From: Shimia sp.
Lineage (GTDB): Bacteria > Pseudomonadota > Alphaproteobacteria > Rhodobacterales > Rhodobacteraceae
Assembly (NCBI RefSeq): GCF_022448905.1
Contig: NZ_JAKVCW010000015.1
Location: 1-64,000, forward strand
Direction of reading: 5' to 3'
DNA: 64,000 nucleotides
Under the pieces are notes generated by a model. It saw only the letters and a list, made by a program, of their open reading frames with translations. It had not been told where the DNA came from and did not search any database. Below are positions 34,937-43,296 of the stretch, piece after piece; the first letter of the stretch is position 1, and each line of letters starts with the position of its first letter. A program made the position numbers and the translations under genes.

Positions 34937-35030
34937 AAATTTGCAAGTCTTTGCTCAGGCGATCTGCAAATTTTTGCAAAGGTAAGGGTTTGCTTGGGGT
35001 TCGCTGGAAAATGTCGGGGGCTTTGCAAAG
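34937..35030. promoter_or_regulatory. TTTGCAAA-type sites upstream of prpE
   Basis: Three elements are visible: AAATTTGCAAG (34937-34947), TGCAAATTTTTGCAAA (34965-34980) and CTTTGCAAAG (35021-35030). The CTTTGCAAA core is the published RamB-box half of actinobacteria, and RamB homologues (ScfR) control prpE in alphaproteobacteria. The set lies 90-185 bases before the prpE start. The regulator gene itself is not in this window. Confidence 0.5.
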
Positions 35031-35050
35031 TTGCGAAGTTTCGAAGTGCA

Positions 35051-35080
35051 AAACGCGGCGGGAATCACTCCGCCGCGTTT
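35051..35080. terminator. terminator downstream of maeB
   Basis: An 11-bp perfect stem (AAACGCGGCGG / CCGCCGCGTTT) with an 8-base loop lies 24 bases after the maeB stop. The T-run is longer on the + strand, but the stem end itself gives TTT for the minus-strand maeB transcript. Confidence 0.7.
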
Positions 35081-35103
35081 TTTGTGAACTTAAAGAGGGC
35101 GGC

Positions 35104-37383
35104 TTAGCCGTATTGCGTCACCGGTGTGCCCGCGATGGCGGCCATGTTCAGCAGGCCGCGCGCGGTGATCGACGGGCTGACGATGTGGGCGCGGTTGCCC
35201 ATGCCCATCAGGATCGGGCCCACTTCCAAAGCACCGGCGCGCATTTTCAGGATGTTGCGCACGCCAGAAGCTGCGTCTGCGTGGGCGAAGACCAAAACAT
35301 TGGCCGCGCCGTTCAGGCGGGTGCGTGGGAAGACGCGGGCGCGCAGATCGGGGTCAAGTGCAGTGTCGACGTTCATCTCGCCTTCGTAGGTGAAGTCACG
35401 TGGGCGGCTGTCCAGAATCTCGATGGCTTCGCGTAGGCGCTTGCCGGAGCCTTGTTGGTGGTTACCAAACTGGCTTTGTGAGCAGAGCGCGATGTTGGGT
35501 TCCAGACCAAAGCGACGCACGTGACGCGCGGCGCCGATGGTGATGCGGGCAATGTCCTCGGGGCTTGGCAGTTCGTGCACTTGGGTGTCCGCAATGAACA
35601 GAGGTCCGTCTTCGAGGATCATCAGCGAGAGCGCACCATGTGGCGACAGGGATTTGTTGCCCAAGACCTGTGTGATGTAGTTCAGGTGCCAGCGGTATTC
35701 CCCAAAGGTGCCGCAGATCAGGCTGTCTGCTTCTTCGCGATGCACCATGATCGAGCCAATCGCGGTGGAGTTGGTGCGCATGATGGCTTTGGCGAGGTCA
35801 GGTGTGACGCCGTCGCGCTCCATCAACTCGTGATAGCTGTTCCAGTAGTCATAGTAGCGCGGGTCGTTTTCCGGGTTCACGATCTGGAAGTCCTGGCCGG
35901 GGCGGATAGAGAGGCCAGCGCGTTCGCAGCGGGCTTCGATCACCTCCGGCCGGCCAATCAGGATTGGGGTTTCGGTGGTCTCTTCCAGGATCGCTTGCGC
36001 GGCGCGCAGGACCCGTTCGTCTTCGCCTTCGGAGAAGACAATGCGGCGGGCAGCTTTGCGGGCGGTTTCAAACACCGGGCGCATTAGGAGCGCGGATTTG
36101 AAGACAGACTGGTTGAGTTTGTGCACATAGGCGTCGATGTCGTCGATCGGGCGGGTGGCGACACCGCTGTCCATGGCGGCCTTGGCTACGGCAGCCGACA
36201 CCACGCCCACAAGGCGCGGGTCAAACGGTTTGGGGATCAGGTATTCCGCGCCGAAGGTGAGCTGTTCACCTTTGTAGGCCGCCGCGGCTTCAGCAGAAGT
36301 TGTGGCGCGGGCGAGTTCGGCGATGCCGTTCACGCAGGCGACGCACATGTCGTCGTTGATTTCGGTGGCACCGACATCCAGTGCGCCGCGGAAGATGAAA
36401 GGGAAGCAGAGGACGTTGTTGACCTGGTTTGGGAAGTCGGAGCGGCCGGTGGCAATGATCGCGTCGGGCGCCACTTTGCGGGCTAGGTCCGGCATGATTT
36501 CCGGGGTGGGGTTGGCCAAGGCAAAGATGATCGGCTGCGCAGTCATTTTCTCGACCAGTTCCGGTTTCAGCACGCCGGGGCCGGAGAGGCCGAGGAACAT
36601 GTCGGCGCCGTCAATCACCTCGTCGAGGGTACGCAGGTCAGTTTTCTGCGCAAATTCCGCCTTTTGCGGGTTCATGTCCTCTTCGCGGCCTTCATAGACC
36701 AGACCGTGGATGTCGCAGAGCCAGACGTTTTCGCGCTTTACGCCGAGTTTCAGGAGCATGTTGAGGCAGGCGATGCCTGCTGCGCCGCCACCTGTGGAGA
36801 CAATCTTGATGTCTTCGAAGTTTTTGCCCGCCACTTGCAGCGCATTGGTCGCCGCGGCGCCGACAACAATGGCGGTGCCGTGCTGGTCGTCATGGAACAC
36901 AGGAATGTTCATGCGCTCGCGGCAAAGCTTTTCAACAATGAAGCAGTCCGGTGCTTTGATGTCTTCAAGGTTGATGGCGCCAAATGTCGGCCCCATGGCG
37001 CAGACGATGTCCGCCAGTTTTTCTGGGTCAGCTTCGTCCAGCTCGATGTCAAAGCAGTCGATGTTGGCAAATTTCTTGAACAGAACCGCTTTGCCTTCCA
37101 TGACCGGCTTGGAGGCCAGCGCGCCGATGTTGCCGAGGCCCAGAACCGCAGAACCGTTGGACACCACAGCCACGAGGTTTTGGCGCGCCGTGTAAAGCGC
37201 GGCGTTGGCCGGGTCTTCTTTGATTTCGATGCAGGCTTCCGCAACACCTGGGGAATAGGCGCGGGAGAGATCGCGACCGTTGGCCAATGGCTTGGTTGCG
37301 CGGATCTCCAATTTTCCCGGCTTTGGGTTGGCGTGATAAAACAGGGCGGCGTCGCGCAGAGATTGGTTGCGGTTGTCGGACAT
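35104..37383 (-). CDS. maeB: NADP-dependent malic enzyme with phosphotransacetylase-like domain
   Basis: A 759-residue fusion. The first ~430 residues are malic enzyme (SRAYSPGVAEACIEI, VVSNGSAVLGLGNIGALASKPVMEGKAVLFK, VFHDDQHGTAIV, STGGGAAGIACLNMLL), converting malate to pyruvate and CO2 with NADP+. The rest resembles phosphate acetyltransferase (RIVFSEGEDERVLRAAQAI, GSIMVHREEADSLICGTFG, NVLVFAHADAASGVRNIL), thought to be a regulatory acyl-CoA-sensing module in MaeB. The ATG at 37383 has GAGG six bases upstream and is preferred to that at 37395. It supplies NADPH and pyruvate when growing on C4 acids or propionate, consistent with prpE next door. Confidence 0.96.
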   Translation of the reverse strand: MSDNRNQSLRDAALFYHANPKPGKLEIRATKPLANGRDLSRAYSPGVAEACIEIKEDPANAALYTARQNLVAVVSNGSAVLGLGNIGALASKPVMEGKAVLFKKFANIDCFDIELDEADPEKLADIVCAMGPTFGAINLEDIKAPDCFIVEKLCRERMNIPVFHDDQHGTAIVVGAAATNALQVAGKNFEDIKIVSTGGGAAGIACLNMLLKLGVKRENVWLCDIHGLVYEGREEDMNPQKAEFAQKTDLRTLDEVIDGADMFLGLSGPGVLKPELVEKMTAQPIIFALANPTPEIMPDLARKVAPDAIIATGRSDFPNQVNNVLCFPFIFRGALDVGATEINDDMCVACVNGIAELARATTSAEAAAAYKGEQLTFGAEYLIPKPFDPRLVGVVSAAVAKAAMDSGVATRPIDDIDAYVHKLNQSVFKSALLMRPVFETARKAARRIVFSEGEDERVLRAAQAILEETTETPILIGRPEVIEARCERAGLSIRPGQDFQIVNPENDPRYYDYWNSYHELMERDGVTPDLAKAIMRTNSTAIGSIMVHREEADSLICGTFGEYRWHLNYITQVLGNKSLSPHGALSLMILEDGPLFIADTQVHELPSPEDIARITIGAARHVRRFGLEPNIALCSQSQFGNHQQGSGKRLREAIEILDSRPRDFTYEGEMNVDTALDPDLRARVFPRTRLNGAANVLVFAHADAASGVRNILKMRAGALEVGPILMGMGNRAHIVSPSITARGLLNMAAIAGTPVTQYG

Positions 37384-37478
37384 GGCGGACCTCATTTTGC
37401 GCGGGGCGCAGCGGCGGTTTGTGGGGTGGTCAAAATTTTGTTCAGCATTAAACTAGTTTTTCTTCCGAGGAAATGGCC

Positions 37479-37541
37479 AAATGTAACTTGGCGGAAAGCG
37501 CCTCAAATTCGCCGTTGAGTTTTTGACCATTTGGTTACATT
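37479..37541. promoter_or_regulatory. inverted AATGTAAC motifs between maeB and the cupin operon
   Basis: AATGTAAC (37480-37487) and its reverse complement GTTACATT (37534-37541) face each other across 46 bases in the divergent promoter space. CCAAATG abuts both in opposite order. This suggests a dimeric regulator acting on one or both genes. Evidence is only the symmetry. Confidence 0.3.
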
Positions 37542-37581
37542 CTCGGAAAATTCTGCCGTCAGAGTGCAGTGAGGAGCGGGT

Positions 37582-38673
37582 ATGGAAGAGATCAGAGCAG
37601 AGGTGCGGTTGCCAACGCAGGAATTGCGCGATGACATCCCCTTTTACACCAAAGTGCTCAAAATGCGGATAGATATGATTTATCCCGCGGATGACCCGAC
37701 GGTGGCTGTGTTTTCCGGACACGGCCTGCGGCTGCGCGTTGAGAAAGGCGCGGAAGAAGCGCCGGGGTGCCTGCGGATATTGGCGGATGATCCAGATGGG
37801 TTTGCGGATGGCACGCGGGAGCTGACTGCGCCGAACGGTACAAAGGTCGAAATTGAAGAGCTGAACCCGCCGTTGGTTCTGCCGGAGGTGCAGCATTCCT
37901 TTGTTGTGCGCAGGCTGGCGGATCAGGCGCCTTGGGTGATTGGTCGTGCCGGGATGCACTACAGAGATTTGGTGCCGGACCGGTTGGGTGGTGCGATGAT
38001 TGCCAGCCATATCCGTATCCCGGACGGTGGGCCGGTGCCGGATATGGTGCATTATCATAAGGTGGGATTTCAGCTAATTTTCTGCGTCAAGGGTTGGGTT
38101 GACGTCTTGTATGAAGATCAAGGCGGGATGCGGCGTCTCAATGCGGGGGACTGCTTTATCCAGCCGCCGGAAATTCGCCATCGGGTTTGTGAGGCCAGTG
38201 ACGATCTGCAGGTGATCGAGATTGGGGTGCCAGCGGACCATGTGACGGAGATTGACCATGAAATGGAACTTCCAACCCCGCATGAGCGGCCAGACCGCGA
38301 GTGGGATGGGCAGCGCTTTGTCCATAATCTGGCAGAGGTTGCAGAATGGGGCGAGTTCCGATTACCGGGCTTTATGTGCCGAGACACAACTATTGCAACC
38401 AACACGAAAGATGTGGCGGGGGTGCAGGTGATCCGCCGTGGAGACGGCGTTCCGCAATGGGCGAGCCATGATGCGGATATCCACTTTACCTTTGTGATGC
38501 AGGGCACGATGGTTCTGGAAGGTGAGGGGCGCGAGCCACATGCCTTGGAAGCCGGGGATGCCTTTGTGATCCCGCCAGGAATGAAAACCCTCTACGCCGA
38601 TCCAAGCGCGGACATTGAATTGCTCGAAGTCACGTTGCCGGGGGCGTTTAAGACGAAAGTGACAGAGAGATGA
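37582..38673 (+). CDS. two-cupin protein with N-terminal VOC-like segment, first gene of nucleoside operon
   Basis: A 363-residue soluble protein. Residues 1-95 resemble half a glyoxalase/VOC fold (DDIPFYTKVLKMRIDMIYP, GHGLRLRVEKG). Residues ~130-230 form a metal-type cupin (MVHYHKVGFQLIFCVKGWVDV, LNAGDCFIQPPEIRHRV) with H-x-H and a later His. Residues ~270-360 form a second cupin (HDADIHFTFVMQGTMVLEG, LEAGDAFVIPPGM) with fewer histidines. It overlaps cdd by ATGA, so it belongs to the salvage operon. It could be a dioxygenase, an isomerase or a sensor; none can be chosen. GGAGCGG precedes the ATG. Confidence 0.75.
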   Translation: MEEIRAEVRLPTQELRDDIPFYTKVLKMRIDMIYPADDPTVAVFSGHGLRLRVEKGAEEAPGCLRILADDPDGFADGTRELTAPNGTKVEIEELNPPLVLPEVQHSFVVRRLADQAPWVIGRAGMHYRDLVPDRLGGAMIASHIRIPDGGPVPDMVHYHKVGFQLIFCVKGWVDVLYEDQGGMRRLNAGDCFIQPPEIRHRVCEASDDLQVIEIGVPADHVTEIDHEMELPTPHERPDREWDGQRFVHNLAEVAEWGEFRLPGFMCRDTTIATNTKDVAGVQVIRRGDGVPQWASHDADIHFTFVMQGTMVLEGEGREPHALEAGDAFVIPPGMKTLYADPSADIELLEVTLPGAFKTKVTER

Positions 38674-39080
38674 GCTTGGAAAAATCGGCTTTTGCCGTGC
38701 GCGAAAATGCCTATGCGCCGTATTCGAGTTTTAAGGTAGGCGCGGCGGTCCGTTCTGAAGGCGGAACGGTTTATGCGGGCTGCAACGTGGAGAATATCGC
38801 ATATCCGGAAGGTACGTGTGCCGAGGCTGGTGCGATTGCCGCGATGGTCGCGGCGGGGGAGACACGTTTGACCGAAGCTTTTGTGGTTGCAGACGCTAAG
38901 CAGCCAGTGACGCCTTGCGGCGGGTGTCGCCAGAAACTCGCGGAGTTTGCTGCGGGTGGAGATACAAAAATTACGATGGCGACGCTGGATGGCGCGCGGC
39001 TGACGATGACTATGGCGGAGTTGCTGCCGGGGGCGTTTGGCACCGACCACATGGATACCGACCACCAAGACCGCGACTGA
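38670..39080 (+). CDS. cdd: cytidine deaminase
   Basis: A 136-residue homotetrameric-type deaminase converting (deoxy)cytidine to (deoxy)uridine. Zinc ligands C50, C83 and C86 and the proton shuttle E52 are in PEGTCAEAGA and VTPCGGCRQ. AGCNVENIAYP binds the ribose. A short acidic C-terminal tail (DHMDTDHQDRD) is unusual for the family. It is overlapped by the preceding gene and followed after 14 bases by deoA. Confidence 0.95.
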   Translation: MSLEKSAFAVRENAYAPYSSFKVGAAVRSEGGTVYAGCNVENIAYPEGTCAEAGAIAAMVAAGETRLTEAFVVADAKQPVTPCGGCRQKLAEFAAGGDTKITMATLDGARLTMTMAELLPGAFGTDHMDTDHQDRD

Positions 39081-39094
39081 CAAAGGAGAAAAGT

Positions 39095-40399
39095 ATGGAC
39101 GCACGGGCCATCATCGCGCAGTTGCGCAAAGGCGAAGATCCCAGTCGTGAGGAACTGGCCTGGTTTGCCAGAGGGTTGGCTGACGGAACGGTCAGTGATG
39201 CTCAGGCCGGCGCCTTTGCTATGGGGGTTTGTGTGCGCGGTCTCTCTGAGGAGGGTCGAGTGGCGTTGACCCTGGCGATGCGGGACAGTGGGGACACGAT
39301 GTCTTGGGACTTGCCCGGACCAGTGCTCGACAAGCATTCTACCGGCGGCGTGGGCGATTGCGTGAGTTTGGTTCTGGCACCGGCTTTGGCAGCCTGTGGG
39401 GCTTATGTGCCTATGGTGTCTGGGCGGGGGCTTGGTCACACTGGCGGGACGCTGGATAAGCTGGAGGCCATTCCGGGCTACCAGACTGGATTGGATGAGG
39501 CACAGTTTGATAAGGTGGTGCGCGACGCCGGGGCGTCGATTGTCAGTGCCACAGCTGAGATCGCGCCAGCGGATAAACGGCTTTATGCGGTGCGGGATGT
39601 GACCGGAACTGTAGAAAGCCTTGATCTGATCACGGCTTCAATACTGTCGAAGAAATTGGCGGCAGGCCTTCATGGCTTGGTGCTCGATGTGAAGGTTGGC
39701 AGCGGGGCGTTTATGAAGACGCTCGCAGATGCCGAGGCACTGGCGGATTCTTTGGTCAGCACGGCCAATCTTGCGGGCTGCCCGACAAGCGCGGTGATTT
39801 CTGACATGAACCAGCCGTTGGCGCCGTCGTTGGGTAATGCGCTTGAGGTGGCGGAGTGCATGGAGGTGCTCTGTGGTTCTAAGGGCGGGCCTTTGGCGGA
39901 GTTGAGCGTGTCCCTTGGCGGCGTGTTGTTGGCCAATGCGGGCTTGGCGGCGGATGTTGAGGCAGGTGTCGCTAAGATGGTTGAGGTTTTGGCAAACGGG
40001 CAGGCCGCGGAACGATTTGGCAGGATGGTAGCGGCCCATGGCGGACCAATGCGGTTTGTTGAGGAGTGGCAGCGTTTTTTGCCGGAGGCCTCGGTGATCC
40101 GCGAGGTCAAGGCGCCTCGTGATGGCTTTGTAACCGCAATCGAGGGCGAAGCGTTGGGCCTTGCTGTTGTCGGGCTTGGCGGGGGGCGCATGGTGGAGAG
40201 CGACGTGATTGATCCTGCGGTGGGCTTCTCAGAGGTGGTGCGTTTGGGCACGCAGGTCAGAGCGGGTGACCCGCTGATGCGGGTGCATGCGAGCCGAGAG
40301 GATAAGGCGGATGTCGCTGCGCAAGCTGTGCTGGAGGCTATAGACATTGGCGAGCAAATGCCGGATATGCCGCCGCTCATTCACGAAAGGAGCCGCTGA
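39095..40399 (+). CDS. deoA: thymidine phosphorylase
   Basis: A 434-residue enzyme cleaving thymidine and deoxyuridine with phosphate to base and deoxyribose 1-phosphate. Diagnostic stretches are LDKHSTGGVGDCVSLVLAP (phosphate site), MVSGRGLGHTGGTLDKLEAI and KKLAAGLHGLVLDVKVGSGAFM. The ATG at 39095 has AAAGGAG upstream and gives the family length; the longer frame reads through cdd. Its product goes to DeoB, whose gene starts by TGATG overlap. Confidence 0.96.
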   Translation: MDARAIIAQLRKGEDPSREELAWFARGLADGTVSDAQAGAFAMGVCVRGLSEEGRVALTLAMRDSGDTMSWDLPGPVLDKHSTGGVGDCVSLVLAPALAACGAYVPMVSGRGLGHTGGTLDKLEAIPGYQTGLDEAQFDKVVRDAGASIVSATAEIAPADKRLYAVRDVTGTVESLDLITASILSKKLAAGLHGLVLDVKVGSGAFMKTLADAEALADSLVSTANLAGCPTSAVISDMNQPLAPSLGNALEVAECMEVLCGSKGGPLAELSVSLGGVLLANAGLAADVEAGVAKMVEVLANGQAAERFGRMVAAHGGPMRFVEEWQRFLPEASVIREVKAPRDGFVTAIEGEALGLAVVGLGGGRMVESDVIDPAVGFSEVVRLGTQVRAGDPLMRVHASREDKADVAAQAVLEAIDIGEQMPDMPPLIHERSR

Positions 40400-41607
40400 T
40401 GGCACGTGCATTTCTGGTGGTGATGGACTCGGTTGGCATTGGCGGTGCGCCGGATGCCGCACGGTTTTTCAACGAAGACCGCCCCGACACTGGCGCGAAT
40501 ACCTTGGCGCATATTGCGCAGGCCTGCGCCGAAGGGCGGGCTGAGGACGGACGCAGCGGGCCGCTTGAGCTGCCCAACTTGGACGCGTTGGGTTTAGGTG
40601 CCGCCTGTCGGTTGGCGTCGGGCGATACCACGCCCGGTCTGGATGCGAAGCCAAAGGGCGCTTGGGGCGCGGCCACCGAGGTGAGTCCTGGTAAGGACAC
40701 GCCATCCGGTCACTGGGAGTTGGCGGGGCTACCGGTGCCGTGGGAGTGGCGCTATTTTCCCAAAGAGCAGCCGTGCTTTCCGGCCGATTTGACCAAATTG
40801 GTATGTGAACTGGCTGGGGTGGATGGCATTCTAGGAGATTGCCATGCTTCCGGTACCGTGATCATCAACGATCTTGGCGCGGAGCATGTGAAAAGTGGCA
40901 AGCCAATTTGCTACACCTCTGCGGACAGCGTTTATCAGATCGCCGCACATGAGGAGACTTTTGGTCTCGACCGTCTTTTACGGCTGTGTCAGGATCTTGC
41001 GCCGACCTTGCATGAGATGAAGATTGGTCGCGTGATTGCGCGGCCGTTTGTGGGGGATGCAGAGACAGGATTTACGCGCACCACCAATCGCCGCGACTAT
41101 GCCATTGCGCCGCCGGACACGCTGTTGACCAACTGGGTGCAAGATGCCGGTCGCAAGGTACACGCTGTTGGCAAGATTGGCGATATCCTCACAATGGCGG
41201 GTATTGATGATTGCACCAAGGGGGCGGATGCCAAGCTGATGCAGGATTTACAGGGACTGGTGGAAACCGCTGACGATGGCAGTCTGACCTTTGCAAACTT
41301 TGTGGAGTTTGACAGCCTTTATGGCCATCGCCGCGACATATCCGGCTATGCGCGTGCGCTGGAGTGGTTTGATTTGGAAATCGAAAAGGTCCTTCAAAAT
41401 TTGAAGGCGGATGATCTCTTGATCCTGACCGCGGATCACGGCAATGACCCAAGCTGGACCGGAACCGACCACACCCGTGAGCGCGTGCCAGTATTGGCCG
41501 CCGGTGTGGGCGCAAAAGAAGCCGGGATCATGGATTTTGTTGATGTGGCCGCAACGGTGGCCACACATCTGGGGATCACACCTCCCCGTGGAAGGAGTTT
41601 CTTATGA
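40399..41607 (+). CDS. deoB: phosphopentomutase
   Basis: A 402-residue binuclear-metal mutase that turns (deoxy)ribose 1-phosphate into the 5-phosphate. The N-terminal VVMDSVGIGGAPDA holds the first metal aspartate, TPSGHWELAG the phosphorylated-Thr region (KDTPSGHWE) and ILTADHGNDPSWTGTDHTRERVPVLA the second metal cluster. Start overlaps deoA; stop overlaps add by four bases. The next expected step, DeoC aldolase, is not encoded in this operon. Confidence 0.96.
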   Translation: MARAFLVVMDSVGIGGAPDAARFFNEDRPDTGANTLAHIAQACAEGRAEDGRSGPLELPNLDALGLGAACRLASGDTTPGLDAKPKGAWGAATEVSPGKDTPSGHWELAGLPVPWEWRYFPKEQPCFPADLTKLVCELAGVDGILGDCHASGTVIINDLGAEHVKSGKPICYTSADSVYQIAAHEETFGLDRLLRLCQDLAPTLHEMKIGRVIARPFVGDAETGFTRTTNRRDYAIAPPDTLLTNWVQDAGRKVHAVGKIGDILTMAGIDDCTKGADAKLMQDLQGLVETADDGSLTFANFVEFDSLYGHRRDISGYARALEWFDLEIEKVLQNLKADDLLILTADHGNDPSWTGTDHTRERVPVLAAGVGAKEAGIMDFVDVAATVATHLGITPPRGRSFL

Positions 41608-42590
41608 GCGTTGCTGACCTGCCTAAAGTCGAGCTGCACCTGCACCACGAAGGCGCGGCCCCCCCCGCGTTTATCAAACAGCTGGCGCATGAAAAGAACG
41701 TCGATCTGAGCAAGATCTTTGATGACAACGGCGGCTACGCGTTTCGGGACTTTGTGCACTTTCTGAGCACCTATGAGGACGCAACCTCTGTGTTGACCGG
41801 GCCGGAAGAGTTTGCGCGGCTGACCACTGCGATCCTGGAAGAAAGCGCCAAGAATGGCGTTGTTTACACCGAAAGCTTTATAAGCCCAGACTTCTGTGGC
41901 GGCGGTGACCTTGGCGCTTGGTGCGAGTACCTCGCGGCGATTGAGGAAGCCGCCACTGCGGTAGAGGCCAAGCACGGGATCACCTTGCGCGGTGTTGTGA
42001 CCGCAGTGCGTCACTTCGGGGCCGACAAGTCTAAAACTACAGCACATTGCGCGGCAGAAACAGCTGGTGACTTTGTGACCGGCTTTGGCATGGGCGGCGA
42101 CGAAGGTCAGTTCACACAGGGAACCTTTGCTTATGCCTTTGATCAAGCCAAAGAAGCAGGTTTGCAACTGACCACCCACGCAGGGGAATTTGGCGGCCCG
42201 GAAAGCGTTTGGGATGCGATCAAAGACCTGAACGTGGAGCGTATCGGCCATGGCGTGCGCAGTATTGAAGATCCTGAACTGGTGAAAGAACTGGTGGCGC
42301 GTCAGATCACGCTTGAAGTCTGCCCCGGTTCCAATGTGGTGCTAGGCCTGTTTCCGGACTTTGCCAGCCACCCCATTCAGAAATTGCGGGATGCCGGTGT
42401 CAAAGTAACCGTCAGTACGGATGATCCTCCATTCTTTCACACCACCATGCGCCGCGAGTACGAAGAGCTCTCCAAAGCCTTTGGATGGGACGAGAGTGAT
42501 TTTCGGGCGCTCAACCAGACCGCGCTTGACGCGGCCTTCTGTGATGCCGATACCAAAGCCAAAGTAGCAAAGCGATTGGAGCAAGCCTGA
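41604..42590 (+). CDS. add: adenosine deaminase
   Basis: A 328-residue zinc hydrolase making inosine from adenosine. Metal ligands are in VELHLHHEG (H12, H14), TTHAGEFGG and [11 protein letters not shown], and STDDPPFF has the catalytic aspartate. [12 protein letters not shown] is typical. It starts by ATGA overlap with deoB and ends by TGATG overlap with upp. In some alphaproteobacteria such genes act on adenine instead; the sequence here favours adenosine. Confidence 0.93.
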   Translation: MSVADLPKVELHLHHEGAAPPAFIKQLAHEKNVDLSKIFDDNGGYAFRDFVHFLSTYEDATSVLTGPEEFARLTTAILEESAKNGVVYTESFISPDFCGGGDLGAWCEYLAAIEEAATAVEAKHGITLRGVVTAVRHFGADKSKTTAHCAAETAGDFVTGFGMGGDEGQFTQGTFAYAFDQAKEAGLQLTTHAGEFGGPESVWDAIKDLNVERIGHGVRSIEDPELVKELVARQITLEVCPGSNVVLGLFPDFASHPIQKLRDAGVKVTVSTDDPPFFHTTMRREYEELSKAFGWDESDFRALNQTALDAAFCDADTKAKVAKRLEQA

Positions 42591-43219
42591 TGGATCATTT
42601 GACAGTTGTGGATCACCCGCTGGTACAGCACAAGCTGACCATCATGCGCGATCAGGCCACCTCGACTGGCGAGTTCCGCCGTCTGCTGCGCGAGATTAGC
42701 CAGTTGCTGGCCTATGAGATCACTCGTGAACTGCCGATGACCACCAAGAAAATCCAGACCCCGATGGTGGAGATGGATGCGCCGACGCTGGCGGGGCGCA
42801 AGCTGGCGTTGGTGTCGATTTTGCGGGCGGGCAATGGCCTTTTGGATGGGATGCTGGAGCTGGTGCCGTCGGCGCGTGTGGGCTTTGTCGGGTTGTACCG
42901 TGACGAGGAAACGCTGGAGCCGGTGCAATACTACTTCAAGGCCCCAAGTGAGTTGGATGAACGTCTGGTGATCGCGGTTGATCCGATGCTGGCAACCGGC
43001 AACAGCTCTGCGGCGGCGATTGATTTGCTGAAAAAACAGGGTGCCAAAAACATCCGGTTCCTGTGTCTGTTGGCCGCGCCGGAAGGTGTGGCGCGGATGA
43101 AAGAAGCGCATCCAGATGTACCAATTGTGACTGCCGCGCTGGATGAGCGGTTGAACGAAAAGGGCTATATTTTGCCCGGATTGGGTGATGCGGGCGACCG
43201 CATGTTTGGCACCCAATAG
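42590..43219 (+). CDS. upp: uracil phosphoribosyltransferase
   Basis: A 209-residue type I phosphoribosyltransferase forming UMP from uracil and PRPP. The flexible loop is [21 protein letters not shown], the PRPP motif is [18 protein letters not shown] and the uracil-binding C-terminus is [16 protein letters not shown]. It is the last gene of the salvage operon, using the uracil released from deoxyuridine after Cdd and DeoA. Confidence 0.97.
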   Translation: MDHLTVVDHPLVQHKLTIMRDQATSTGEFRRLLREISQLLAYEITRELPMTTKKIQTPMVEMDAPTLAGRKLALVSILRAGNGLLDGMLELVPSARVGFVGLYRDEETLEPVQYYFKAPSELDERLVIAVDPMLATGNSSAAAIDLLKKQGAKNIRFLCLLAAPEGVARMKEAHPDVPIVTAALDERLNEKGYILPGLGDAGDRMFGTQ

Positions 43220-43296
43220 GTCAAATTTCGTGTTTTCAACGGTTTACTCGTTGGAAACAAACCGGCTAAGGTGCCCCTACATCTTGTGGGGGCAAA

